Shown here: positions 1 through 12,644 of the stretch, piece after piece | How the letters are laid out: each line of letters starts with the position of its first letter | How positions within the stretch are numbered: position 1 is the stretch's first letter | NCBI GenBank assembly: GCA_951804985.1 | Contig: OX638130.1 | Location: forward strand, 110,000,040-110,064,039 | Direction: 5' to 3' | Source of the DNA: Dryomyza anilis | Taxonomy: Eukaryota; Arthropoda; Insecta; Diptera; Dryomyzidae | DNA length: 64,000 nucleotides | Translations under genes and position numbers: made by a program | The notes under the pieces: model-generated | Databases searched by the model: none | What the model was told of the DNA's origin: nothing | Seen by the model: only the letters and a program-made list of their open reading frames with translations

Positions 1-186
1 TTCAGTCAGTACTTTTGCAAATCATTATACGGAATCTTTTCAGGATCAATAGGTTTCGGAATTAAATCTTGAGACTGCCAACAGACAAAATAAAAAATGT
101 TTTTTATATACTGCAAACTTCCGGATGTACGGTTTGCAATTGGCGACACTCCAGTATAGAGACAAAATTTTAATTCAAATGCAGTC
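1..186. other. AT-rich intergenic DNA
   Basis: No gene, repeat or recognisable motif seen. Confidence 0.4.
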
Positions 187-228
187 TTGAGATTCGATCC
201 GGGCGAGCTAACAGCTCATGTAGATTTC

Positions 229-450
229 CACGAAAGCCATTTCTCCGAAGCTATTTCCCCGAAAGCCATTTCCCCGGATGACATTTCCCAGGATGACATT
301 TTCCCGAATGGCCACTTTCATGAATGGATACTTCCTCGAAATGGACACATCTCCAAATGGACATTTCCCCTAAAGACATTTCCCTTATATGAAAATTTCC
401 CCGAAATGGACATTTCCCTTAAATGGACATTTCCCCGAATGGAAATGTCA
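229..450. repeat. Degenerate tandem repeat, GGACATTTCCCC type
   Basis: About ten imperfect units of roughly 18-20 bp built around GAAATGGACATTTCCCC lie end to end. The unit is itself nearly palindromic (GGAAATG/CATTTCC). The array abuts the C-terminal end of the mariner relic, so it may have grown from that element's flank. Confidence 0.7.
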
Positions 451-1075
451 TGTTTTGCATGTGTTTGATCCAAATCTCGAAACATTTTTTATATTCCGAA
501 CTTGGTAACTTCAAAACATATGTTTTCAATCCGTCACCAATCGATTTTTCAGCCGTCGCAAAACGTTCATCTCGCAATTTTTTTTGTGCAAAATCTCATA
601 GAAATACGGCGAATGTCGATGTTTGGAGTTCTCCAAAACTTACTTGTTTGAGCCGATGTGTTAAAGCTCGCATTGTCTTGGTGGAGAATATTTTGTCTTT
701 GGTGGTTGATTGTCCTTCTTTCTCTTAAAACTTCTGATAAACAAATGGTTGTAGAATATTCAGAATTTCCTCGAAATGGATTTTTCCCGAATGGAAATGT
801 CATGTTTTGCATGTGTTTGATCCAATTCTCGAAATATTTTTTACACTCCGAACATGGCAACTCCAAAACATACGTTTTAAATCCGTCACCAATCGCTTCT
901 TCAGCCGTCCAAAAACGTTTATCTCGCAATTTATTTTTGTGCAAAATCTCATAGATATACGGCGAATTCACTTGTGATTTCGCGGATTTGTGAAAGCTCG
1001 CATTGTCTTGGTGGAAAAAGATTTGTCTTTAGCGGTTGAGTATCCTTCTTAAAACTTCTGATAAACAAATGGGTC
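434..1075 (-). pseudogene. Tandemly duplicated mariner transposase C-terminal relic
   Basis: On the minus strand, two related blocks (about 1075-784 and 750-434) each encode a catalytic-region HQDNASF motif, a KNKLRDKRFWTAEEAI-like segment and a C-terminal motif (KKYFENWIKHMQ). This order matches the C-terminal third of mariner transposases of the kind also found in SETMAR. In mariner a segment containing the last catalytic Asp lies between HQDNA and the KNKLR-like block. Here that segment is missing or collapsed in both units. Stops and frame changes interrupt both blocks. Neither can encode an active enzyme. Confidence 0.72.
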
Positions 1076-1099
1076 GTTTCACGTTACTATAGTGGCATG

Positions 1100-2640
1100 T
1101 CTGATATTTCCGAAGAAACCGGCGACAAGTTCCTTCAAAGTTCTTCGTGCGTGAACTACTTTTGTTGAATTTGGCTTGTCTTGAAATACCCATTTAGTGT
1201 CGGACCCACATGCATAGAAGATCCACCTGTCCACCTGTCATGATCTTATCAACCCCTTTTAAAACTGCATTTTTATACTATTTCTTTAGATCAATCGATA
1301 TGAGACTTTTTCGTTTGAGCGATAGTCAAATTACGTGGTATCCAAAGGAAGGAAATCTTTTAAGCATAACGTTTTACGAGATTGATTTCCGAGTTGACGA
1401 TCTACATTGATGTGCTCATATCTCAAAACATACAAAAGTAGTAGACCTAATACATGATTATGTTGAGACTCTTGTGAACTACTAATGGGAATGGCTTAGT
1501 TCCATTATTCTGGAAAAATGGAAAACACAAAATTTAATAGAGTTAGCCATATATTTCTCTCAAACACTTACATCTCGAATATATCTATACAAAAATATGG
1601 CGATATATCTGACAGAGGACGAAAATATTCAATTTCTACTGGTCCAAAATCTAGTAAATACAATCGTACTTGGTCCAGGAAACCTAAGGAAGATACTGTT
1701 GCTCCTGCAAGTTTTCTATAACTCCTATATTAAAAGATCACCATAATCCAGTTCCGGTATTATAGATTATTACAACAGCAATTTTGCTGTATGATCAGTT
1801 TCGAAAAATGTTAATACTCGGAAGAATTTAGGCTTCAACCCAGTCAACCATGTCTCAAAGACCTCCGTTGCCTCGAAGATTTCAAGAATAACTTCGATAA
1901 AAAAAGTTAGATCACTTTGCTTTATCGATTCTAATTTTTATTTAAATTTCTAGTACATTCAATTTCTTTGACAAGATACAATATTTAAATATTTATCATA
2001 TCGAAATCGTAATATTTTTCGAAGCAATATCGAACTTTCATTAACCGCTTGTTCGATATCGTTTCGATTTCTAAAAATGCCACGTACAGAGAAAATTTCG
2101 ACAGAAAGTATCGATAACTACCTTCCACGTAGGTCCAATTTGACGCTGGATATCGCTACAAGAAAATGTCCGTATGAATTCTCCTACTTCTCGCATTGAT
2201 CTCGTAATGATATCGAAACGACTATCATGTTGGGAATACATTTTCTACAGACTTGATAAAAGCTAATTCTGTAAATTCAAAATTTGACTTCTACTAAAAA
2301 GACTTTGAAAAGGCATTAATAGAATAATATATCTTTCAACTAAAAGAGTTATTTTTAAAAACTCATTTCATACTAGCATCTAGCACAGAACTATTGAATT
2401 CTTTGTTCTAACGCTGGAATATTTGTAAATGTTTTCAGCTCAAACCCTTTGGCAACACATTGAGCGACCCGGATTTTCCACATATGTTAAAACAATACAA
2501 AGTCAGTAGCTGATATGCTATGGAACAAAAGAAAATAAAAGAAAAATCAAACGTTTTTATGCAGAAAAGTCAACTTCATTTGAATTTCAATCCTTTCTTG
2601 CTTATCGCTCGGCATTGACTTTGTCAAGTCAATTGCCAAA
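1100..2640. other. AT-rich intergenic DNA
   Basis: Only short open frames without recognisable domains. It may include older mariner sequence upstream of the relic at 434-1075, but I could not recognise an N-terminal transposase motif. Confidence 0.4.
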
Positions 2641-2797
2641 AACCCCCAGATTATGCGATGATTTTCACGGCTAATCTCGGACCGTTCGAGATCAGCGAGC
2701 ACGAAGACACAAAATATTTGCTGACAGAATGCAGATTACACGCTAGCAATCGCACAAATCCAATTAACAAATCTGCAAGAAGCTATCGTCACAGCCT

Positions 2798-2884
2798 CAC
2801 AGATCAGAGACAATCTGTGCTCGATCTATGTACAGATCGGGCACAGATCGAGCACAGATTGAGCGCAGATCGTGCACAGATCAA
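2798..2884. repeat. GCACAGATCG tandem array
   Basis: Six to seven imperfect 12-14 bp units of the form GCACAGATCGAG follow one another. Related CAGATCGG/CGGATCAG words recur at 3970-4050, 4205-4250 and 4690-4730, so the motif is scattered through 2.7-4.8 kb. Confidence 0.7.
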
Positions 2885-4800
2885 GGGTTAAACTTGCTGA
2901 TGGGTGGAACGACATGTAGATCCTGGCAGAGTACAAAAACAAAACAACAAAGTAGAAAGGATTAAATTGTGCCTGGAAATGTAAAATTAATGAAGTGAAT
3001 GTGCAGCAGAGACTAAGAGATAGAGAGAAACTTGTTAATGATACTGGCTGATCGTGCACAAGCAAGATGTGCAAATTCATGAGCGCAAAAGAGATAGAAC
3101 TTTTGAAAAACAAGTGAAGAAAGAGAGCTAGAGTGACAGAGAGAGAGAGAGAGATATAGCAAAAATGACCTGCACCACTGTGGCTGTGGCTGCGGATTAC
3201 CGCAGAAGATCCTTTGACTTCTCCTTCTAAGCGATCATAAATTTCGGATTTAGTTTTATGGTCAGCTTATCAATGAGTTCCATGAGTTGGCCAGCATCTC
3301 GTTGCTGCCTGTGTGCAAAATATTCACTGATATCTCGTTGTGCGGGTGATTATGACCTGTGGTTTAATCCGAGACCACCAACAAGATCACACGAAAGGCT
3401 TAACTCGATCACTGAGTGTTCCGAATCATCGGAGACTCTTACTCACTTGCACACTCTCTGATGTCAGGCAAAATACATAGCAGAACAACTGAACCTTCGG
3501 AGTAAATCTTGGAAAATGCCAGGTTTATCTGGGGGATTTGTATGCTACACAAATTGCTGCTCATGCGTAACGCCTGATGGCACTGTTTGGTGGCATCGTA
3601 CACGATCGGCAGAGAGAAAACTAAATGTTTTGGGCGATTATAGCGAATCGCAGGGAATTTAAATCGCAATCGCGACAGATTAACTAGGCTTGAGCCAGCT
3701 AAAGAAGCTTTAAGTCGACGAAATTTGAAGCGACTTTTCCGTGTAATACATGCGACTTAGAGTAGAGCCGATGTTTGTAGCTTTTCGTTGGTGATCAGCT
3801 GCGAGATTGTGTAGACGATTTGGCCTCCCAACAAGGTGGATTTAATTGTTTTTACTTAGGTATGGATCAGAAACAATTTGAAGTCCAAGATTCAGCTGGA
3901 AGATTTAATTGTTTTTACTTAGACGTGCATTAATGTGGATAAATCAATTGATTAGCGTGGTATTAAAATGATATGATCTGTACAGATCTATTAGATCGTA
4001 TCAGATCAGAACGGATCAAATCGGTTCGGTACAGATCGGAACGAATTAAATCTTTAATATTGTTGAATGAATGAAGTGCGATAGACTTTTAATAATAATT
4101 GATTTTGCTTTGCTATGGATTATGGATTACATAGGCAATGGATCATATCTGATATATAATCCGGATATGTCGATCTATATGGCTTAAAAATTCTATTTCC
4201 GGTAAGAACAGATAGGAACGGATCAGATCGGATCGACACAGATCGCGTTGGCTTTTATCGAAAAAATAGATCTTTAATATTTGTTCATTAATTAAGTGCG
4301 ATTGACTATGGATTACATATGAAAAAGTTCATATTCGATATAAAAAACGGAAAAGTTGATTTTTAGACTTCAAATACAACCTCCGATAACAGGATTTAAA
4401 TGAGTATATTCAACGATAAAAGTATTCAACAATTCTAATTCGTATCGTATACATTTTAATTTTTTGTTTGAAGGTGACTCTCAGCAAGAATTTGTGTCAG
4501 ATTTTGGAAAAAAATGGATCACGCTCATCTACATTATAAAATTTCTTAATTAGTGACAGAATTACCTTTCGTATTTACTTAATAACCTAATATGAAAATC
4601 ATCATCCAGCAATCAGCACTCCTTCCCGGATCCTAGTTATTTAATCCGGAAATTAGCAGAAATAATCGCTCATAGCTTAAACAGATAAATTCAGATCGGC
4701 TCAGTTTAAAATGGATCAGATCTAATCTAGACAAATTCATTGAACAATATAGTTTATTCATCATTATTGAATTAAATTTAAATTTTTATTGTTTTTAAAG
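2885..4800. other. Intergenic DNA of moderate GC content
   Basis: No coding evidence. Contains a (GA)n run at about 3137-3157, which resembles a GAGA-factor site cluster, and the dispersed CAGATC words noted at 2798-2884. Confidence 0.35.
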
Positions 4801-4959
4801 GACAATCTGAGCAAAAAGTTAAATTAGATAAGCATAAAATACGGCAGTATTCTTCTGCATGATAAAACTTTCTGTTTCTTTCAGCCTATACAACTCATAT
4901 AGTATCTTGGGTCCGGTCAAAACTGACCAAAGAAATTTCATCCAAAGACAGTTATTTAA

Positions 4960-5420
4960 CGAGAAAATTGTTTCTAAAGACAATTTTTCCTTGAGAAAAT
5001 TCATTTTCAGATGATGAATAAATGTCTGAAAATGAATTGTTTTTTGGTGGGAGCATTGTCCCAAGAATAATTGTCTAGGGTTTGAGGAAGAATTGTCTCG
5101 TGGAAGAATTGTTGAGAATGAATTATCCGAGGATGAATTCGCAGGGAAAAAATGTCGAGCAGGAAAGATAGAAAGAACCGTCGAGGGGAAGAATCGAAGA
5201 GAAAGAATCGTTGAGAAGTATTGTGCGAGCAAGAAGTGCCCGGAAATCAATTGTCGAGCAAGAATATTGTCGGAGACTAAACGTCTGGAAAAAATTTGGA
5301 GAAGATTCATTAAGGAAGAATTGAAGGGGAAGAATATTTGAAGAAAAGTCATCTGAGCAGATTTCTGCGTGAACGAAGTATCCGAAAAGAAGTAACCAGG
5401 GAAGAATATTTGATTATATT
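4960..5420. repeat. Degenerate GAAGAATTGTC tandem array
   Basis: Repeating 13-17 bp units on the plus strand of the form GAAGAATTGTCNNGG. The complement, GACAATTCTTCYC, is the unit of the array at 41080-41700, and a similar GAATTCTTCCC unit lies inside the Helitron copy at 29422-30399. Open frames here on both strands are readings of the repeat. Confidence 0.65.
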
Positions 5421-6140
5421 CACTAAATCACCTCATCTGGAAATCATCATTCGCACTCGAATCAGGAAACTATCGATTGTCGGTTAATCGCACATAAATA
5501 AATCGCTTGTTGCCGTTGATCCCTCCAATCATTTCACTTTCTACTCTATGCTGAAAGCAAAATAAACTGTAGTTCATACTACTAAAACTTAAAAATTAAT
5601 GTTGGTTACTCCCACACAAAGTGTTACAGCTGTTTTCATTGCTGTGGATACCACAATATAAACCACAAAAACATAGTATAAAATTTTAATTAAAAAATGA
5701 AGTGGGAAAAGTGTGAATACAAAATGCTGCACATGTAAAATTCAATAAAAATGAATATGTCTATCAGACTGACCTAGAATAAATGTAATAAATAGAACAA
5801 TCTATAGTTTAAATTATTAAAGTTTATATAAAAGTTAGTGAGACATATCATGCTTTAAATATTTCATTTAAAACTGTTTAAAAAAAGGATTCAATCCCTG
5901 TTTTTTTTACAATAATAAAAAACAAATACATTAAAATAAAATGGGAAAACAAAATAGAAATAGTATTCCCTAGTAGCCATAGTTCTGATATTATTAAACC
6001 AGAGTTCCTTCAATGATACAGTAATCTTACAGATTATTTTAAATCATTTACATTCTTTTGGTAGGTTCTTCGAATAAATTATACAACAAAATATAATAAA
6101 TTTATAACAAAACCAGTTTTTATAAATATGTAATGTAAGC
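5421..6140. other. AT-rich intergenic DNA
   Basis: Nothing recognisable. Confidence 0.4.
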
Positions 6141-6149
6141 TTCTCAACA

Positions 6150-7915
6150 TCTCATACACGATAGGAGTTTTTCCATCTTGCTGGAAGGTTGCCAATGTCC
6201 AGTCAGTCAGTCCCGAAAATGGCCAACCCATTTAAATACACTCTGCACTCTCCAAGGTATAGGAAAGCGTAATATATTTCCACCTTGTGAACTATCTTGA
6301 ACACAATGATTTAGTGACCAGAAATATGGTTTTCGTAGAACCAGAGCCATCGGTTACTTAATGACGGTCCACTCCGAAATATGAAATAATTGTATCGTAA
6401 GGTTACAGTCCTGAAGAATGTATACCGAGCTCAATCAAAATTTCAGCTGTGCGTATTTTATTTGTACTCAAAGTGGTGGATCCTATAGTTTAATGCCGAA
6501 TCTGAACGGCGGGGTAGAAGCTTTTCATAGGCATTATTTTTACTCTCGTTGACTACCAAGAGGTTGTGCGGTAAAAAAAACTGTTTTCTATGAATTGTTA
6601 GTTGCGACTAAATATGAACATGGGGCCTTCGGCTCGTAATCTAAAGAAGTAACCACTGAGATACCAGTTCCATCATATCGCCGTCATTATGTCTGGTATT
6701 TTTCAATGACCTTCTAACCACACAATCCATTTCTTTGCTGATGACATTAACATTTGTGATACATATTCGTTCAATAAGCGCCAAAACTCTTTGGGAGATT
6801 GAGAGTAAAAGATGCCCTATGAATGACACACTCGACAAATACCTTAAAACAATCGCCGAGTAGGTTCTTGCAAATAGAGTTGATTTTAATGCGAACAAGT
6901 CCCAATATTGTTTGTTATCTCGCGAAAGAATGCATTCGCCACTCGCTTCCCTCAATACGGTGAATATTGCGGAGTCAGTTGCTCTTACCGTTCTGGGCAT
7001 ATCTATCCAATGTTCTTTTGGCATACCCCAAATGTGATCGTTCCAACGAAGGTCAATCATACATTTGATGTATCAAAAGAAGCGACCAAGTGCTTTCTAA
7101 AACGGTGTGAATCATACTTTACTTCTGCTGACTTAAGCACTGTCTATACTAAGATGAAAAATCGGCCTAAGATGGAAAACAATTCACAAATTTTGGGCAG
7201 GAGCTCCAAAATACTACTAGGAATTCGTCGACTGAATTCAACAACGCGATATATATTTAATAGGGATGAAAATATTTTAACGATGAACCTATATTGTGTA
7301 AGACTGTGTTATAGATTTTAAAATGGTTAGTGTTCCACCAGATCGTGTGTTCTCTCATTCTTCTCGGGCATCGAATCGAGCTCATCCCTTCGTAGTCCAC
7401 TTGGGTCTCAAAAGAACCACGAGTGAATTCGTTCTTCAGTCGTACGATACGTTTGTGAAATAATTTTCCTTAGTCTATGTTCCCTCACATTTTAAATATT
7501 GGCAGATTTAAACCAAATATTCAAGGATACTCTTCCATCGTTCCCCCCTCCTCCTCTTTCTAAACTATAATCCTTTTCTACAATTTTTCTCCACATTTTA
7601 GATATTGGCAATTTATCGATACTCTTCCATCTTTCCTCCCTCCCCCGCTCTCTAAACTATAATCCTTTTCTACAATCAAGGCTAGGTAGTGCAGCAGATC
7701 GTGTGGCATCGTTCAGGCATCGAACCAAACCCATCCCTTCGTAGTACACTTGGGGCTCAACAAAACAACATATTACAGAAAGAGATCGTTATTCAGTTGT
7801 ACGATACGTTTGTGGAACTAGCTCCCTCAGGAGGTTATCCCAAGAATTTTTGATATTGGCAAATTCAAATAAACTTCCACCGACACTCTTCCATCTTTCC
7901 TAACTCCCCCTCTCT
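6150..7915 (+). pseudogene. Decayed Jockey/CR1-like LINE (reverse transcriptase 3' part)
   Basis: Plus-strand frames give GVFPSCWKVANVQSV from 6164, the P-x-WK-x-A-x-V motif of non-LTR reverse transcriptases, followed by ALSKV-ESVIYFHLVNYLE. At about 7060-7180 comes VSKEATKCFLKRCESYFT and SADLSTVY, typical of the RT C-terminal region. At 7355-7463 the frame HSSRASNRAHPFVVHLGLKR ends in a stop, as LINE ORF2 does. Many stops and frameshifts separate these blocks, so the copy is dead. The 3' end (about 7340-7660) is partly duplicated at 7690-7915 (CAGATCGTGT, CATCCCTTCGTAGT, TCTAAACTATAATCC), which resembles the repetitive 3' UTRs of this group. Confidence 0.72.
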
Positions 7916-7946
7916 CTAAACTATTGATGAATTTCATTATTCAAAC

Positions 7947-8676
7947 TAGAGATGGGCGCGTGCCTGTTTTTGATGGCACGGACATAGGTGGCACGCCGAT
8001 AGGTGACACGCCGATAGGTGACACGCACGAGCACGAGCACGAGCCCGATGAGTAAAATTACAGGCACGATAAAACACGGGATTTTAAAAGACACGAAGAA
8101 ACACGGAAAAACAAGACAAAACACGGAAAAACAAGACAAAACACGAAAAAAGCACGGAAAAAGATGAAAAAGAAAGCAAAACGTGAAAAAAATACCGCCA
8201 TTTTAAAAATATCGGAACCGGAACAGATATTATAGTCCCTGTCAGGGAACACAAAGAACCGGAATCGGAACCATTATAAAAAATGTATGGAACCGGAATC
8301 GAAACCCATTTTAAGTGTTGGTTGAAAGCGGAATCGAAACCACAAATCTTCGAACCCGAACCGGAACCGATATTCCAATAGGTTTTAGTCGCTGTAATAA
8401 ATAATTCAAAAATTATGTTTGATACTGTTTTATTCTCTAAAATCCATAAGTAAAACTAAAACAACAGATTTTTAAGAAAAGGCTAAAATATCACGAGGGT
8501 TTTTTTTTAAATAGGGGTAGAAACTATAAAATAAAAATCCTTAATGGGCGCGTGCCTGATTTTGGAGGCACGGACACGCACAGGCACGACAGCAACTAGC
8601 ACGCACGGAGATTTGCACGCATGAATTCAGATTTTCGGGCGTTACACGAAAAAAGCACGGCACGCGCCCATCTCTA
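7947..8676. mobile_element. Non-autonomous hAT element with 8-bp target duplication
   Basis: Perfect 18-bp terminal inverted repeats, TAGAGATGGGCGCGTGCC at 7947-7964 and its complement at 8659-8676, are bounded by identical octamers ATTCAAAC at 7939-7946 and 8677-8684. An 8-bp duplication and TAGAGATG-type tips are hallmarks of the hAT superfamily. Subterminal GGCACGG/GCACG words recur at both ends, as expected for transposase-binding repeats. The interior holds GACACG and GGAACCGGAATCG tandem motifs and no transposase. At 730 bp it needs a transposase from elsewhere. Removing it joins flanks that match related repeats at 44080-44110 and 53550-53580. Confidence 0.9.
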
Positions 8677-8684
8677 ATTCAAAC

Positions 8685-8790
8685 CATGATTCATTGTATT
8701 GAAGAACGATGCATAATATTGTATGTATGTATGTACATCATATTGAAGAATGTCGTTCATCAAACCAAATTTCAGTCAAAATAACTAATA
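8685..8790. repeat. ATGATGAA-family repeat fragment
   Basis: CATGATTCATTGTATTGAAG, then TACATCATATTGAAG, matches the dispersed family also present at 30770-31145, 43950-44540 and 53330-53615. The other half of this copy lies before the hAT insertion (7920-7946). Confidence 0.7.
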
Positions 8791-9530
8791 ATTTTTTCAA
8801 AAAAAATTAATTGATGAACATTTTTTTTATGAACTTTTAAAAAATTGAAGTAAAAAAATTTTACGAACTTTTAAAAAATTAAAAAAATTGTGAATAAAAT
8901 TTTGTTAGAAAAAAAAAATCTTGGAGACATTTTATTTCGAAAAATTTTAGTTTTTTGGACACATTTTATTTAACGAACAACATTTTTTTTTTAATATATT
9001 TTGCAATTTTTTTTTAATTTTATTTTTTAATGACAATTTTTTTTTCGAATTTTATTTTTTGGACACCTCTTTTTTTACATAATTTTGAAAACTGTTTTAA
9101 CATCGTTAATTATCCGCAACAGTATATATTGTGTAACTTTTAGTTTTTGTATATCGAATTCGGTTACAGGTTCTGGTTTTAATATGAAACGGTCGATTTC
9201 AATATTCGAATGTTATAAATCAAAGCATAATCAATCAATAAAATAAAATATAATATTCAAATTATTTTATACCTCTAAAAAATTAGAGAAAATCTATAGA
9301 GGCAAGGTTGACAAAATATGAGAATATCCTGTAGCCGAAGACATCGTAAATCTGCGCAATCAAACATAGCCAAACCACAACGACACGGGAACCATTATTG
9401 CCACAATAACAACAATAAGAACCAAGAAAAAAGAGCAATAATAAAATTAAAAAAAGAGGTAGTACTCGCCGCATGCTTCATTTAATTGTATCTTCCGTTT
9501 CATTATATGTTATAAACATTCCATTAGATG
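8791..9530. other. Homopolymer-rich AT intergenic DNA
   Basis: Dominated by A and T runs to about 9070 (TTTTTAATTTTATTTTTT types), then ordinary AT-rich DNA. No gene seen. Confidence 0.4.
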
Positions 9531-10240
9531 CATAATCATTCATATACGCTCATAAATTGAATGCTTACGGTGGATCGGTGGCCTAACTGCCTAAGTGACT
9601 GACTGACTGACGGTCGGCCTTCGTGCGCTCGTTCATTCGTGCCTCCCTGTTGCCCACCCTCGACTGACGCCCCATGAGCATCAGCAGCAGCACGCAAACC
9701 GCACACACGCCACCCAGAAGAGATCCTGCTGCATTGAGAGCCTGAGAGAGTAAAAGCGTACGAGTGTGTGTGTGTGTTTAACAACAACAACATACAATGC
9801 TAATAATAACAACAACATAATTAAAACTACTAATAACAACAATAATAATAATAATAAAAAGAGCCAAAAGGCATGCTTCCGAAATTCAGCAACGAAGACG
9901 ACGGACGACCTAAAGATGATGAAGAACACAAACAACAACACAAAACACGTTGCGTCGTACGACGCATGGCCATAGTGAGTACGACGGCACGGCGATGGTG
10001 TTGGTTGACGCCCTCTTAAATACAGTTATTTCATTGGGCCAGCAACGACCACAAACATTTATTTAGCAACAACGTACGTTGTATTTGCAGGGAGAATGCG
10101 TCACACGGACACACACACAAACGGTGGGAGAAAGAGCGAGTGTTGTTTGAGCAGAGAGCATATTGTTTGTTTGTTATTTGTATGAGTGGCATGCGTTTCG
10201 ATGAGGTGGAAATTGTTTGTTGTAGTTGTTTCTTGATTTT
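9530..10240. other. GC-richer unique island upstream of btd
   Basis: A distinct rise in GC with TGACTGACTGAC, a (GT)n run near 9763-9776, CAA/TAA trinucleotide runs (9780-9860) and a GAGAAAGAGCGAG segment near 10130. It sits about 4.5 kb upstream of btd. No coding frame is convincing: the open frames read CAA/TAA repeats. A cis-regulatory element is possible, by context only. Confidence 0.3.
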
Positions 10241-11240
10241 TTTTTGTATATTTAATACAAATCTTCTTTGTTTAACTTCCGTTTAATGTGTGTAAAGGAT
10301 GTGGTTTTTTTTTTTGCAAAATCATCTTTATACTTAAACATGCTCTGCTCTCTCACTTAAGACGATTATGATTTACATTAAGAGTTTTTGTGATTTAATT
10401 TTGAACGATTTACTGAATTTAAAATAATGTGTTCACTGAAAATATTTTCATTCTCTTAAATGCATTAAGTCGTGGCTTGGACTTTTTCTTGAAGTAGTAT
10501 AAAATACTATTAAAATGGATCACGGACTCATGCACCATTTTGAACGAACTATTTGTCTATAGAGTATTGTAGGGTATAACTATACACTTTATATGAACTG
10601 GTCCTAATACCGTCACTTCAATATAAAACCGGCCGGTCGGTTTTATAGGATGTATAGATTGACACCTCATAGTTTTCTTTTCCATAATATATATTTTTTC
10701 ATTATTGGGAACCTCATAGATACCTCACAGTTTTGTTTTCCATAGTAGATATTTTATCATGATCGGGAACCTCATAGATGCCTTATAGTTTTATTTTCAA
10801 TAGTAGATATTTTTTCATGATCGCGAACTTATTATTGATTAAATCATTGAATTTGTTGTTTGACTAATATATCAGGTCATGGTAGCCCTTTTGGGATCAT
10901 GAAAAAAGAGTATATTTTTGCTGATTTTATATGAAAATTGTATGAAAAATGTGTATAATATTTCTTAATATACAAATATTGTTTTCCGATAGTATTCAAA
11001 TCATTCCAAATAAATCCAAACATGGTTTAAATTTGAAAAGTCAACATTTAAAAAATAAAATTATTTGAATGCAAATTTTCATACAAAATACGTTCGAAGA
11101 AAGATCGAATGCTAGAGTAGGCCCCACAATTTTTTCACATTTTTGAGTATTTTTTTCATGGAAAACAGAAAATAAGATTTCTTTAGTAGAACGGTGAAAT
11201 TACTTAATACATTTTCAATAGAACTGTTTTTTTTTAAGTA
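10241..11240. other. AT-rich intergenic DNA
   Basis: Contains a short two-unit direct repeat (CCTCATAGATRCCTYAYAGTTTT type, about 10660-10800). Nothing else recognised. Confidence 0.35.
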
Positions 11241-11242
11241 AA

Positions 11243-12412
11243 GCCTGGGGTAAAGTGGGACACGTTTTGATTTTCCTCTAAAAAAGTAATTGTGAATAAT
11301 TTATTAAATTCTTTTAAAGAGTCTATTCTAAAGACTGCTTTATGATTTAACTTTTTGCATTAATTTTTTGAGCGATTTTTCAAAACAGCTCGATTTAGGA
11401 CTTGTAGAAAAATGTTTGGGTAAAGTGGGAAACTTCAAAATTGTAACCAAAATGCTATTTTAGTTTTTCTTTTCAATGTTTTGTTGTTTTTTTGTATAAC
11501 AAAGTCAATTATATTAAGAACAAAAACCATTACAATAAAGTAATACAAAAAGAATGAGAACAAAAAAAAAATAATTTATAAACATTTCAGTAGTTATGTT
11601 AAGAAAATACGAACAAAATTGGTGCATTTACTCCTAGTCAGAATATTTTGAGTGGCAATGGACACAGATGTAGTTGCTGATTGCCAAGTTCACACATTTC
11701 AAGTATCCAGTACTTTAACACATAATGCATTTCACTGACTTGTCAAAATTTAAATTCTTCGGAATTTCATTCAAGTAAATTGTTCAAAATTCTTCTTTTT
11801 CTATTAAAGTTGAAGAATCTTTACTGCTGTATTCTTTTTGTTTTTGTTAATTGTTCGTTTCTTGGCTTTATTCTTAACAGATCTTATCTCATGTGAAGTT
11901 AAATTTTTTTTTCATTGGTTTGTGGCTAAGATTGAAGTTTTTCTTGTCTAAACCTATTAAATAATGCACATAAGACAATATTTTACTAAAAAATATAACA
12001 AACATTGCTTTACGTTTCCCACTTTACTCATAATGTGTTTCCCACTTTACCCAAATATCGCAATTTGATCATAACCATTTAAGCAATGTTAAATTATTTG
12101 AAACACCCGTTTATATTTCAAAAGACATACAACATCCGTTTATTTTAAACATACCTTCCTAATTAAAAACAAAAAAATTTCACATTTTTTTTGATAGCAA
12201 ACGACAGCACTTTTAAAAACTATCAACAAAATTTGATTTTACTTGTTCTCAAAATGCAATAAAAGGCTATTAATTTTATTAAAACCATAGCTGAAAAAGT
12301 CGATGCCATATTAGGAAACACTTGACAAATGTTTTTATTTTTCTAAGTGCAAAAACATGTCCAAAAATTGCAATTTCCCACATTATCCCATGTCCCACTT
12401 TAGCACAGACTA
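11243..12412. mobile_element. Terminal-inverted-repeat element with GGTAAAGTGGGAC repeats
   Basis: GGGGTAAAGTGGGACACG near 11247 faces TGTCCCACTTTAGC at 12391-12404. Internal copies in matching orientation follow each end: GGGTAAAGTGGGAAAC at 11418, and GTTTCCCACTTTACTC / GTTTCCCACTTTACCC at 12014 and 12037. This symmetric arrangement of terminal and subterminal repeats suggests a non-autonomous DNA transposon of about 1.17 kb. No transposase frame is visible. Exact ends and target duplication are not resolved. Confidence 0.65.
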
Positions 12413-12644
12413 ATAACAAAAAATGAGGAATTAGGTTAGGGAAAAGAAATAACCTATTTGAAGAAAATTTCTAATTACAATTAACTCACAAACTTCTCAA
12501 ATTCAAAATGCTAGAATATCCCAAAAATTGACTATGTAAAAAATAATAAGAAAATATGTAAAAATGTTTCGTTTTAAATACTATGTATTGAAGAAAATAA
12601 CTTTATAATTGAAAGATAAAGTATAACAATCTAATGCTATAAAT

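Noticed and set aside
4819..5352. 177-codon minus-strand frame
   Set aside because: Most of it is a reading of the GAAGAATTGTC tandem array.
6641..7060. 139-codon minus-strand frame
   Set aside because: Antisense to recognisable reverse-transcriptase remnants on the plus strand; no domain of its own.
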